From the NCBI GenBank assembly GCA_025362415.1, contig JANYGM010000338.1, positions 1-9,953 on the forward strand: DNA of 9,953 bases, given 5' to 3'. The stretch is from a bacterium. GTDB taxonomy: Bacteria > Bacteroidota > Bacteroidia > Cytophagales > Thermonemataceae. The translations under genes and the position numbers were made by a program. Below, in pieces: positions 1 to 6,428 of the stretch (position 1 is the stretch's first letter; each line of letters begins with the position of its first letter). The notes beneath the pieces are model-generated. The model was not told the DNA's origin, did no database searches, and saw only the letters and a program-made list of their open reading frames with translations.

Positions 1-25
1 GAGTAAATTAATTTAAACACCTTCT

Positions 26-42
26 TAGGTTTTAAAAACCTA
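26..42. repeat. Short palindrome, core shared with 2285-2317
   Basis: TAGGTTTT-A-AAAACCTA is a perfect 8-bp inverted repeat around one central A. The core AGGTTTTAAAAACCT is identical to the centre of the longer palindrome at 2285-2317, and both are preceded by CCTTC. This suggests two members of one dispersed palindromic family, the copy here being shortened or diverged. No gene end is visible on its left within the window, so a terminator role cannot be judged. Confidence 0.6.
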
Positions 43-69
43 CACGATATATACATCGATATTTTTGAA

Positions 70-185
70 GGCGACCGTAAAGGTGCGCCCCTACATCATC
101 CAATTGAATTCATTATATTTAAAAATGGCAAAAAAATGAAAATTAAAACACGAAATAATGTAGGGGCGTACCCTTGCGGTCGCCC
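70..185. mobile_element. MITE-like element with 27-bp terminal inverted repeats
   Basis: Left arm 70-96 and right arm 158-184 are inverted copies matching at 24 of 27 positions (GGCGACCG...CCCCTACAT against ATGTAGGGG...CGGTCGCC). They enclose about 61 bp of AT-rich DNA with no coding capacity. TTTTTGAA occurs immediately left of the element (62-69) and again immediately right (186-193), as expected for an 8-bp target duplication. The size, arms and lack of a gene fit a non-autonomous miniature element. No transposase lies in the window, so the mobilising family is unknown. The T-run lowers the weight of the target duplication a little. The arms are far more GC-rich than their surroundings. 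Confidence 0.7.
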
Positions 186-254
186 TTTTTGAATAGACTC
201 AAAAATTGATTTTACGCATTATTCTGCGTGCTTTTGCTGTGTTGCTTTCGCCTA

Positions 255-290
255 GTAGTTGCTAGTGTGCAACCGCAAGTGTACGACTAC
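255..290. repeat. Imperfect palindrome with a diverged copy of the element arm
   Basis: The ends GTAGT and ACTAC pair, and the interior pairs only in part. Its right half and flank, 269-292 (GCAACCGCAAG...CTACAT), resemble the arms of the 70-185 element (GCGACCGCAAGG...CTACAT), with a few substitutions and a 2-nt gap. It begins about 30 nt past the stop of the minus-strand esterase, so its transcript could fold as a 3' hairpin, but no clear T-tract follows. I read it as a degenerate relative of the neighbouring repeat. Confidence 0.5.
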
Positions 291-320
291 ATTTAAAAAT
301 TCACAATTACTTATAAATTT

Positions 321-1265
321 TTATTTTCTCAAAAAATTTGCCATTTGTCTAATTGCTTTTGTAGCTTCTGGCAAAAAATCTCCGACCATATGCCAAAGGT
401 GTGGCATATTTTCCCATATTTTTAGCGTTACTTCCACTTTTGCTTTTTTCATTTTTTCTGCTAATATTTTGGAGTCATCAAGTAAAATATCATTTGTTCC
501 TATTTGTATAAGCGTAGGCGGAAACTCCTCAAAATCAGCATTTATAGGCGAAATAAACAAATGATTGAGGGGCAAACCATTGGCATAACCTTTGGCGGCA
601 AGTTCCATTCTGGTTTTGGCAAGAATATAATCAATGTGTTTATTATCTTCAATGGAAGGGTTTTTAAGTTCCAAATCTGCCCAAGGAGCTATCCACACAC
701 ATTTTTGAGGCATTTTTATCTTTTCTTCTTTCAAATATTGCAAAAGTGCAAGCCCCAAACCGCCTCCTGCAGAATCTCCAACAATATAAATTTTAGCATT
801 TTTATAAGTTGTCAAAAGCCATTCATAAACATTCAAAGTGTCATTCAAGCCATGTGGAAAGGGTCTTTCTGGTGCAAGTCCATATTCAAGACTAACTACG
901 TGCATACGTGTTTGATGCGCAATACGGCTCACCAAGCCACGATAGGTATCAAAACTCCCCATTACGTAGCCACCTCCGTGAACAAAAAAAATAATTTCTT
1001 TGATATTTTCTGTTTGAGTATTGTGGGCATCATTATGATGCTCATTATAATGCTCATAATGATTATTTGGTATTGTCCATTCACACAAAACGCCATTTGC
1101 TGTGGCACGTGTAATGCGTGTATGAGGCAAAGGTGCAAGGCGTAAACCAATTTTATCAAAATTAATACGAGCAGTTTTTATATCAGTAGGGCGGCTTTTA
1201 GGAGGATTATAAAGGCTATTTGCCCACATTGCCGCCCTTACTACATAGCTCTGAATACTTGCCAT
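321..1265 (-). CDS. Alpha/beta hydrolase, HSL-type (family IV) esterase
   Basis: This 314-residue protein is a cytoplasmic carboxylesterase of the alpha/beta-hydrolase fold-3 (hormone-sensitive lipase) family; its natural substrate cannot be read from the sequence. The oxyanion-hole motif HGGGY is at 96-100. The nucleophile elbow GDSAGGG is at 163-169 with Ser165. Asp259 in GTNDILLDD and His289 in MPHLWH complete the expected triad. Length is normal for the family and there is no signal peptide. Residues 67-82, just before the strand leading to HGGG, are an odd His/Asn-rich repeat (NNHY, EHYN, EHHN, DAHN) encoded by four 12-nt units; the family does not need it. The start at 1265 has an A-rich leader and a good promoter about 35 nt upstream. 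The gene follows the beta-barrel gene by 61 bp but seems separately transcribed. Confidence 0.88.
   Translation of the reverse strand: MASIQSYVVRAAMWANSLYNPPKSRPTDIKTARINFDKIGLRLAPLPHTRITRATANGVLCEWTIPNNHYEHYNEHHNDAHNTQTENIKEIIFFVHGGGYVMGSFDTYRGLVSRIAHQTRMHVVSLEYGLAPERPFPHGLNDTLNVYEWLLTTYKNAKIYIVGDSAGGGLGLALLQYLKEEKIKMPQKCVWIAPWADLELKNPSIEDNKHIDYILAKTRMELAAKGYANGLPLNHLFISPINADFEEFPPTLIQIGTNDILLDDSKILAEKMKKAKVEVTLKIWENMPHLWHMVGDFLPEATKAIRQMANFLRK
1020..1067 (-). repeat. 12-nt tandem repeat inside the esterase gene
   Basis: Four in-frame 12-nt units, on the plus strand ATTGTGGGCATC, ATTATGATGCTC, ATTATAATGCTC and ATAATGATTATT, encode DAHN, EHHN, EHYN and NNHY (listed from the C-terminal side). 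The two middle units differ by a single base, and the outer ones are more diverged. The repeat falls in a probable surface loop between the N-terminal cap and the first core strand. Confidence 0.75.
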
Positions 1266-1300
1266 ATTTTTTTGTGGTAATTTCTATAAATTTTTTGACG

Positions 1301-1333
1301 CAAATATAGTCATTTTTCTGATTTTCCTACAAA
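1301..1333 (-). promoter_or_regulatory. Bacteroidota-type promoter of the esterase gene
   Basis: Read on the minus strand, TTTG (1333-1330) and TATATTTG (1308-1301) are 21 bp apart, close to the Bacteroidota housekeeping consensus TTTG-N19-TAnnTTTG. Transcription would begin near 1294, about 30 nt before the ATG at 1265. The upstream box overlaps the last codon of the beta-barrel gene. Confidence 0.65.
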
Positions 1334-2169
1334 GAAAATGTATAATGCGCTCCTAATTGCAAACCAACCAACAAATTTGAACGGCGACCAAATAATTCTT
1401 TGCTCGTTCCACCTTTTACGCTACTGATAAGGTCGCTACCACGAGCATCAAGAATGCCATAACTTGCTCTCACAAGTGCAGAAATATAGATGTTTTTAGC
1501 CACATTAATATCCAAACCAAAACCGCCAGAAAGCTGCAAATCAAAGTTAGAATAATTTTTCGCTGCTACAGGATTATTAAAACTTGCCACAACATACTCG
1601 TTTGCAGGAGTAAGAGTCGTATAAGTATTGTTGGCATTGATAATTGCACCTTGCCCATACACAGACGAAAACACAGCAGCTTGTCCTTCTGGTGTATCAT
1701 AAGTGCCTGCAGGTGCAGTTACAATTTCTCTCCCTGCAGTCAAGAATGAAAATTGAGGTCCTAACATAAAATTAAAACGTGTTTTCTTTTCCATATTGCC
1801 TATATACCTAAACATCAAAGGAACTTGAATGTATGTAAGGTCAATTTCACGTTTTCCAACGACATTTTTAGCGGCATTGATAAGGTCAAAAACTTGCCCT
1901 TGTTTTGCTAAAATACCTTCCAGTTGTATAGCAACACCATTTTTGAAATCCATACCAACCGTAAGCCCAATGGGTGCAGCTTTTACTGTAAAAGTGCTAT
2001 TGTAACGTGGGTCGTCTGCAAGTCCTTTGTCCAAAACAAAAGTAGCATTAACGGCAGTAGTTGCGCCTACGTGTAATGTTTGCGCATTTGTGCGTGTGTT
2101 TGCGCCTAGACAAAGCATAATGCTAGTGGCAAAACCCACAATCAGTGTAGAAAGTTGATTTGTTTTCAT
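1327..2169 (-). CDS. Outer-membrane beta-barrel (porin-like) protein
   Basis: This 280-residue protein has a signal peptide at residues 1-30 (basic start, hydrophobic core, ending NAQ). After it come alternating hydrophobic/polar segments and glycine/aromatic-rich strands typical of the small outer-membrane barrels of Bacteroidota (the PorT/OMP_b-brl type). Strand-like pieces include VGMDFKNGVAIQLEGILAKQ, VPLMFRYIG, FNFMLGPQFSFLTAG, LQLSGGFGLDINV and the closing LLVGLQLGAHYTFSL, whose alternating hydrophobic end suits insertion by the BAM machinery. A longer loop rich in Asn, Thr and Ala lies around residues 150-210. The ligand or role is unknown. It is not obviously co-transcribed with neighbours: a palindrome lies upstream, and the esterase has its own promoter at this gene's 3' end. 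No hairpin follows its stop, so read-through into the esterase is possible. Confidence 0.8.
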   Translation of the reverse strand: MKTNQLSTLIVGFATSIMLCLGANTRTNAQTLHVGATTAVNATFVLDKGLADDPRYNSTFTVKAAPIGLTVGMDFKNGVAIQLEGILAKQGQVFDLINAAKNVVGKREIDLTYIQVPLMFRYIGNMEKKTRFNFMLGPQFSFLTAGREIVTAPAGTYDTPEGQAAVFSSVYGQGAIINANNTYTTLTPANEYVVASFNNPVAAKNYSNFDLQLSGGFGLDINVAKNIYISALVRASYGILDARGSDLISSVKGGTSKELFGRRSNLLVGLQLGAHYTFSL

Positions 2170-2195
2170 AAAAATAATTGAGATAATTGATTTTA

Positions 2196-2217
2196 GTTAC
2201 TTTTTGGTTACTTTTTA
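2196..2217. repeat. Tandem 11-bp direct repeat in the beta-barrel gene leader
   Basis: GTTACTTTTTG is followed directly by GTTACTTTTTA, and then by a further GTT. The pair lies 27-48 nt upstream of the beta-barrel start. The 11-bp period would place both copies on nearly the same DNA face, so it could be a protein-binding site. It could equally be chance in AT-rich sequence. Confidence 0.4.
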
Positions 2218-2284
2218 GTTGTATTGTACTGATATTTAATTTGACAAAATTGATGCCAAAATATTTATAATTTAGTCCTAATTC

Positions 2285-2317
2285 AGTCCTTCAAGGTTTT
2301 AAAAACCTTGAAGGACT
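2285..2317. terminator. Perfect 33-nt palindrome after the secreted-protein gene
   Basis: AGTCCTTCAAGGTTTT and its exact complement flank one central A, giving 16-bp arms. It begins 18 nt beyond the stop of the minus-strand gene ending at 2335, the position of a transcript-end hairpin. There is no T-tract after the stem on the minus strand, so it is at best an atypical terminator or mRNA 3' stabiliser. Its core recurs at 26-42, which suggests a dispersed palindromic repeat. Confidence 0.55.
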
Positions 2318-2334
2318 AATAATTTCAATAAATT

Positions 2335-3879
2335 TTACTCAAACTTAATAATGCCAAAAGAATACTTTTTTCCTCTTTCCGCATAAATAAGCACTTCTTT
2401 TTCGTTGATTTGCTTACTAAAAACAGGGTAAATCAAAAAATTATTTTCTTGTTTTCCAAACAATTCTGTTTTTTTCAAATTGTTGCTGGCATCAATTTTA
2501 ACCATAAAAAAAGAGGGTTTTCTGTTGTTCATTTCTTTGACATCTTTACTATAAATAAAATCTTTGTTTTTGATATTATCATTGTAGAGAAGATACAAAT
2601 CATTTGCATTTTTGTAGGTTATATAAGAATGAATATTGGGCTGATTGATAGAATAAATGCTCCCAGTCGTTGCTACAGTTTCTTGGTTTTTGGATATTTT
2701 TTGCATTTTGCTATTGATTTTCAGATTTTTATCCAAATTAAATACCATTATGTCCATATCATAATCTGTGGTGATAGCTGTCGTACCTCCACTTTGCCTT
2801 TGATAATACTGTGTAATACTAAAAGATTGTTCTGCCACTACTTTAATGTTACCATCTTCACCCTCTACAATAGTTTTAATATCAAACTGATAAATCTCTT
2901 TTTTACGTTTGCTTTTCCCAGAAAAAGTAGCCAAAAACTCTGCTGTAAACGGTTTTTGGTCTATTCCTGTATTGTTCATTTCTTTGTCCAAAGTCATTGT
3001 AAAAACACCTTTAGCAACATCTGCTTGTGCCGTTTCTCCATAAAAACCAATAATATTTAACGCATTAGTTTTACTAGAAAATATACGCACATCAGTCATA
3101 TAGGTAGTTGCATTCAAAGAAATGGTTTTTTGTTGTCCGTTGTTTTCTTTGGTATAAACAAACGCCTCAAAGGTATAATTTACTTTACCATTTTTCTTTT
3201 CTTTGAGTTTTTCATTGAATTTTTTACCCAAAATACTTAGTGTTCCTTCATCTGTAAGGTTAAAATTGCTTGCAATAAAAAGTTTGTCTGTATAAGGCAA
3301 AGTAACTTTTTTGCTCCATTCTTCTTCCATTGTGAAGGCATCAAAGACATTTATAGAGAATTTTTGAGGGTCATTGTCCTTAAAATCATCTTCCCCAACC
3401 AAACAAACCTTATTTTCTGTGGGAGATTTAAGTAACCTAAACTTGCCAGCCTCACGCCTGCTACGCCCACCAATGGTCGTCAGCATACGTAAAGTGCCTT
3501 TTGGTGCAAGATTGTCATCATAGCTTTGCAAGAAAATGTATTGTAATTCTTCTTTTTTGGCATAAACGGTGTAAAAAACGTGAATTACATTTTTTGACAT
3601 ATAAGAAAAAGTATAACCTATTTCATCTTTGCCAATCATTGCTTTTACATCAATTTCTTTGCTCATTTTGAGATTTTCATTGAGTGCATAACGCTGGATA
3701 AAATACTTGTTAGACTCCCGCATCATCACAAAATAAGTGTTGTCTAGTTTGCCAAGCAAACTAACAGGATTGAAATCACGCCTATCAGATAGGTTTTCTG
3801 CCCCAAATGTAACAGTTTGTGCAGATAAATTAAAAGCAAAGAATAGGCAAATCAATGCAATGGAAAGTTTTTTTTTCAT
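2335..3879 (-). CDS. Secreted protein of unknown function
   Basis: This 514-residue protein is not one I can assign to a family. Residues 1-21 are a clear signal peptide (MKKKLSIALI..., ending NLSAQ), so it is probably periplasmic or surface-exposed. The rest is soluble and consists mainly of short beta-type segments separated by charged turns (for example YFVMMRESNKYFIQRYAL and NNFLIYPVFSKQINEKEVLI), which could form a propeller-like fold; that is inference. There are no further membrane spans, catalytic motifs, cysteine clusters or C-terminal sorting domain. The frame is open up to 4008, but the ATG at 3879 is preferred. It starts the signal peptide directly, and a strong promoter (3978-4009) lies inside the longer version. 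The gene stands alone between two hairpins. Confidence 0.75.
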   Translation of the reverse strand: MKKKLSIALICLFFAFNLSAQTVTFGAENLSDRRDFNPVSLLGKLDNTYFVMMRESNKYFIQRYALNENLKMSKEIDVKAMIGKDEIGYTFSYMSKNVIHVFYTVYAKKEELQYIFLQSYDDNLAPKGTLRMLTTIGGRSRREAGKFRLLKSPTENKVCLVGEDDFKDNDPQKFSINVFDAFTMEEEWSKKVTLPYTDKLFIASNFNLTDEGTLSILGKKFNEKLKEKKNGKVNYTFEAFVYTKENNGQQKTISLNATTYMTDVRIFSSKTNALNIIGFYGETAQADVAKGVFTMTLDKEMNNTGIDQKPFTAEFLATFSGKSKRKKEIYQFDIKTIVEGEDGNIKVVAEQSFSITQYYQRQSGGTTAITTDYDMDIMVFNLDKNLKINSKMQKISKNQETVATTGSIYSINQPNIHSYITYKNANDLYLLYNDNIKNKDFIYSKDVKEMNNRKPSFFMVKIDASNNLKKTELFGKQENNFLIYPVFSKQINEKEVLIYAERGKKYSFGIIKFE

Positions 3880-3977
3880 TTTTTTGATAGAGATTATTGG
3901 TTTTGTTGTTAGTTTATGTTGCTTAAATTTCACGTCTATTCCACATAATTTAGGAATGGAAATTAAATAATCAGTAC

Positions 3978-4009
3978 CAAATATAATAAAAAATACTAAA
4001 ATTATCAAA
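3978..4009 (-). promoter_or_regulatory. Bacteroidota-type promoter of the secreted-protein gene
   Basis: On the minus strand, TTTG (4009-4006) is followed after 20 bp by TATATTTG (3985-3978), matching the Bacteroidota sigma consensus. Transcription would start near 3971, leaving a leader of about 90 nt before the ATG at 3879. This site rules against the upstream in-frame ATG at 4008 as the true start. Confidence 0.7.
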
Positions 4010-4082
4010 ATAAATATATTTTTATTTTTTTAGAAGTTAAAAATAGTTCCATTACCATACACAGTTCTAACTTAGGCTCACA

Positions 4083-4115
4083 AAAGAAGACTTCGCTTGA
4101 AGCGAAGTCTTCTTT
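4083..4115 (-). terminator. Hairpin terminator of sppA
   Basis: AAAGAAGACTTCGCTT and its exact complement surround one central base, giving a 16-bp stem. It starts 47 nt after the sppA stop. On the minus strand the stem ends in TCTTCTTTTG, a partial T-tract, consistent with a factor-independent terminator. It has the same 33-nt geometry as the palindrome at 2285-2317 but an unrelated sequence. Confidence 0.7.
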
Positions 4116-4161
4116 AAATGCAATAATATATGAAAAACTATTATTTAAAAGTCAATTATAA

Positions 4162-5943
4162 TTACTTAATATTCAAATCAAAAGGCATACGCATCTGAAC
4201 GCCTTTCATATTTTTGAGTTTCTGAATAGTTTGATATTGTTGATAAAGTTCTTCTCCCATTTCCTTCTTCATTGCACTTTGAATGGCATTTGAAGATATT
4301 TCTGCTTTGGTTTCCGTTGATTTGTTAAAAAGTGTTTGAAAGAAATCTTTTTTAGCAGGATAATATCTCAAAGAAAAATCTTTTTCAATTTTTGCTTTCT
4401 TAGCCGCAATTTGTATAGCAGTATTAAAATCCCCTAAAACATCAACCAAACCATTTTCTTTGCCTTGTGCGCCTGTCCAAACACGCCCAGAGGCAACTTT
4501 TTTGAGGTCATCTTGTGTCATTCTACGTCCTTTAGCTGCTTTTGAAGTAAAATCTTCATAAATGCGTTCTACACTATTCTGAATGATTTTTCCTTCTGTT
4601 TCAGACATAGCGTGTGTAGGATTTCCCAAATCAGAATAAAAGCCTGTACTCACTCTATCTGTCGTTACGCCAATCTTGTTTTTGAGTAGTCCTTCTGCAT
4701 TAAAAAGTATACCAAAAACACCAATAGAACCTGTTATTGTATTTGGCTGTGCCACAATAGTATCACAAGCCATAGCAATATAATAGCCCCCAGAAGCCGC
4801 TACATTAGACATAGAAGCAATAATTGGTTTTACTTTTTTAGTCAAAAGAACTTCTCTCCAAATAATATCAGAAGTCAAAGCACTGCCACCAGGTGAGTTG
4901 ATACGCAAAACAATGGCTTTTACTTTGTCGTCTTTACGGAGTTTTCTAAGCTCTTCAGCGAGTTCTGTACCTATTTCCCCTTTTTCACCCTTTCCGTCCA
5001 CTATTTCACCATCAGCCACAAGTACCGCTACTCTATTTGGTGCTATACTACGTGTTTTTTCTGATTGAGATTTGATGTATTTATTTATTGAAACAGAAAT
5101 AATTTTTTGTTTTTCTGTTAATTTTAAAGTTTTTTTAATTTCGTCTTCTACTTCATCTTCATATCCTAAATGCGTGATTAGCTTGTATTTAAGGGCATCT
5201 TCTGGAGTGCGTATTGTCATAGAATCAGAAAGTATTGTAAGGTCTTTCAAGTCAATGGCACGAGAAATTGCCACATTTTTGAGATAAAAATCATAGACAG
5301 AATTAAGGTAAGAAGTAACTTGCGCTCTATTTGGGTCGCTCATTTTATCCAAAAAAAGAGGTTCTACGGCACTTTTAAAATCTCCTACCTTGAAAATCAT
5401 AGGTTTTACTTCTAGTTTTTCTAGCGTTCCTTTGATGAACGTAACTTCAGAAGAAAGTCCGTTTAATTCCATCATTCCCTGCGGATTAAGATAAATTTTA
5501 TCTGCCACAGAAGCCAAATAATAAGCACCTTCTGAATAATATTCAGCATACGCAACAATAAATTTGCCTGATTTTTTGAAATCAATAAGTGCATCTCTTA
5601 TTTCTTGCAAAGCAGCAAAACCTGCCCCCACAGTCTTAGAATTAAGATAAATACCTTTTATTTTGGCATCTTCTTTGGCATCTTTGATACCCTGCAAAAT
5701 TTCTATTAAGCCCAAACTTGTCGGCGCACCTGTAGAAATGGGCAAATCTAAGTCTTCAAGCGGGTTTTCTGAACTTCTTTCAGTAATTGGGGAGTTAAGT
5801 TTGAGATGCAAGACAGAATTATCTTCTATTGTTGGAGTGTCTTTTGCAGACCCTGCAATACCTATTATTATGAAAATACCTATCAAAAATGCCAATAACA
5901 AGCCCAACATTGAGGCAAAAGTAAATTTAAAAAACTGTAACAT
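4162..5943 (-). CDS. sppA: Signal peptide peptidase SppA, 67K type
   Basis: This 593-residue membrane-bound serine protease degrades signal peptides left in the membrane after preprotein processing. Residues about 7-32 form one N-terminal membrane anchor, and the rest faces the periplasm. It has the tandem-domain layout of the long (E. coli-like, roughly 600-residue) form. The N-terminal half carries the general-base lysine, Lys190 in VGDFKSAVEP. The C-terminal half carries the nucleophile Ser384 in NVAASGGYYIA, preceded by the substrate-strand motif INSPGGS (349-354 region) and followed by GSIGVFG (405-411). Both catalytic residues are present, so it should be active. The ATG at 5943 is followed at once by the anchor, with an A-rich leader. 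It is monocistronic by layout: a terminator belonging to the preceding small gene lies upstream and its own hairpin lies downstream. Confidence 0.95.
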   Translation of the reverse strand: MLQFFKFTFASMLGLLLAFLIGIFIIIGIAGSAKDTPTIEDNSVLHLKLNSPITERSSENPLEDLDLPISTGAPTSLGLIEILQGIKDAKEDAKIKGIYLNSKTVGAGFAALQEIRDALIDFKKSGKFIVAYAEYYSEGAYYLASVADKIYLNPQGMMELNGLSSEVTFIKGTLEKLEVKPMIFKVGDFKSAVEPLFLDKMSDPNRAQVTSYLNSVYDFYLKNVAISRAIDLKDLTILSDSMTIRTPEDALKYKLITHLGYEDEVEDEIKKTLKLTEKQKIISVSINKYIKSQSEKTRSIAPNRVAVLVADGEIVDGKGEKGEIGTELAEELRKLRKDDKVKAIVLRINSPGGSALTSDIIWREVLLTKKVKPIIASMSNVAASGGYYIAMACDTIVAQPNTITGSIGVFGILFNAEGLLKNKIGVTTDRVSTGFYSDLGNPTHAMSETEGKIIQNSVERIYEDFTSKAAKGRRMTQDDLKKVASGRVWTGAQGKENGLVDVLGDFNTAIQIAAKKAKIEKDFSLRYYPAKKDFFQTLFNKSTETKAEISSNAIQSAMKKEMGEELYQQYQTIQKLKNMKGVQMRMPFDLNIK

Positions 5944-6035
5944 ATTTATTTTTATTTTTTTAATAAATTTTATATTTTTATATTCGTCTTTCTAAACGTA
6001 AAAAAAATATGTTTATTGTATTATTTTGGAATTTT

Positions 6036-6089
6036 ACAACAAAAAATCCCATAAATAAACTAATTTGAAATAGTTATTTATGGGATTTT
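6036..6089 (-). terminator. Factor-independent terminator of the small gene
   Basis: AAAATCCCATAAATAA (6043-6058) pairs perfectly with 6074-6089 across a 15-nt loop. On the minus strand the stem ends GGGATTTTTTGTTGT, a good T-tract. It lies 26 nt after the stop of the 63-residue gene, whose reality it supports, and separates that gene from sppA. Confidence 0.75.
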
Positions 6090-6114
6090 GCTGAAAGAAA
6101 AATAATGTTGAAAT

Positions 6115-6306
6115 TTAGGAAGGGAAAAAAGCTAACATACTTACTCCCAATGCAATAAGGCAAATAAGTTCTGCAAAGTTCAGCCAGGTATTTTTTGGTT
6201 TTGTTTCTGCTTGTTGGACAATTTCCTCGTAAGATAGCCCAAAAGGCTCTCCAAAGGGTTTTCCAAATGGTTGTTCAAAATGAATTGTTTGTAAGATTTT
6301 TTTCAT
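6115..6306 (-). CDS. Small putative membrane protein with PFG repeats
   Basis: This 63-residue protein belongs to no family I recognise. It starts MKKILQT, then has three four-residue repeats QPFG, KPFG and EPFG (residues 12-23), encoded by three 12-nt units. An acidic/polar linker follows (24-40), then a single hydrophobic helix from about 43 to 61, ending in FFPS. A one-span small membrane protein with a short repeat-bearing N-terminal tail is likely. Support for it being a gene comes from the ATG with an A-rich leader, a proper terminator just after the stop, and protein-like composition in a gap with no competing frame. I see no clear promoter. Its leader shares word order with that of the beta-barrel gene. 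Confidence 0.65.
   Translation of the reverse strand: MKKILQTIHFEQPFGKPFGEPFGLSYEEIVQQAETKPKNTWLNFAELICLIALGVSMLAFFPS
6238..6273 (-). repeat. 12-nt tandem repeat inside the small gene
   Basis: Three in-frame 12-nt units, CAACCATTTGGA, AAACCCTTTGGA and GAGCCTTTTGGG on the coding strand, encode QPFG, KPFG and EPFG. Neighbouring units differ at only a few bases. Tandem units thus form about a fifth of the protein. Confidence 0.75.
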
Positions 6307-6428
6307 AATAGGTTACTTTTAGATAATTTTTTAGTTTATTGTATTCAAATACTATGCATCAAATTTCTTGCCAGAATTTTTTATTGAAGTAATTTGATAT
6401 TTGATTTCATTCATAATTCACAATTATT

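Larger units (their letters stand above)
1..320. other. Gene-free, repeat-rich left end
   Basis: No convincing gene lies here. An open frame entering from position 259 on the plus strand is antisense to the esterase and has no family resemblance. The stretch holds three repeat structures listed separately (26-42, 70-185, 255-290). The remaining sequence is AT-rich, with a small stem ACGCA/TGCGT around 213-228. The region lies downstream of the minus-strand esterase, so it may carry that gene's 3' end signals. It looks like a landing place for small mobile or palindromic repeats. Confidence 0.7.

Noticed and set aside
70..292. CRISPR array or leader at the left end
   Set aside because: The repeated arms are inverted rather than direct, spacing is irregular, and no cas gene is present.
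259..1145. Plus-strand open frames over the esterase gene
   Set aside because: They are antisense to a protein with an intact catalytic triad and its own promoter, and their translations show no family features.
962..1159. Minus-strand frame giving a repeated IIMS-type peptide
   Set aside because: It is an out-of-frame reading of the 12-nt repeat inside the esterase gene, with no independent support.
3880..4008. A 43-residue N-terminal extension of the secreted protein
   Set aside because: It would bury the signal peptide internally, and it contains a strong promoter match; the ATG at 3879 fits better.
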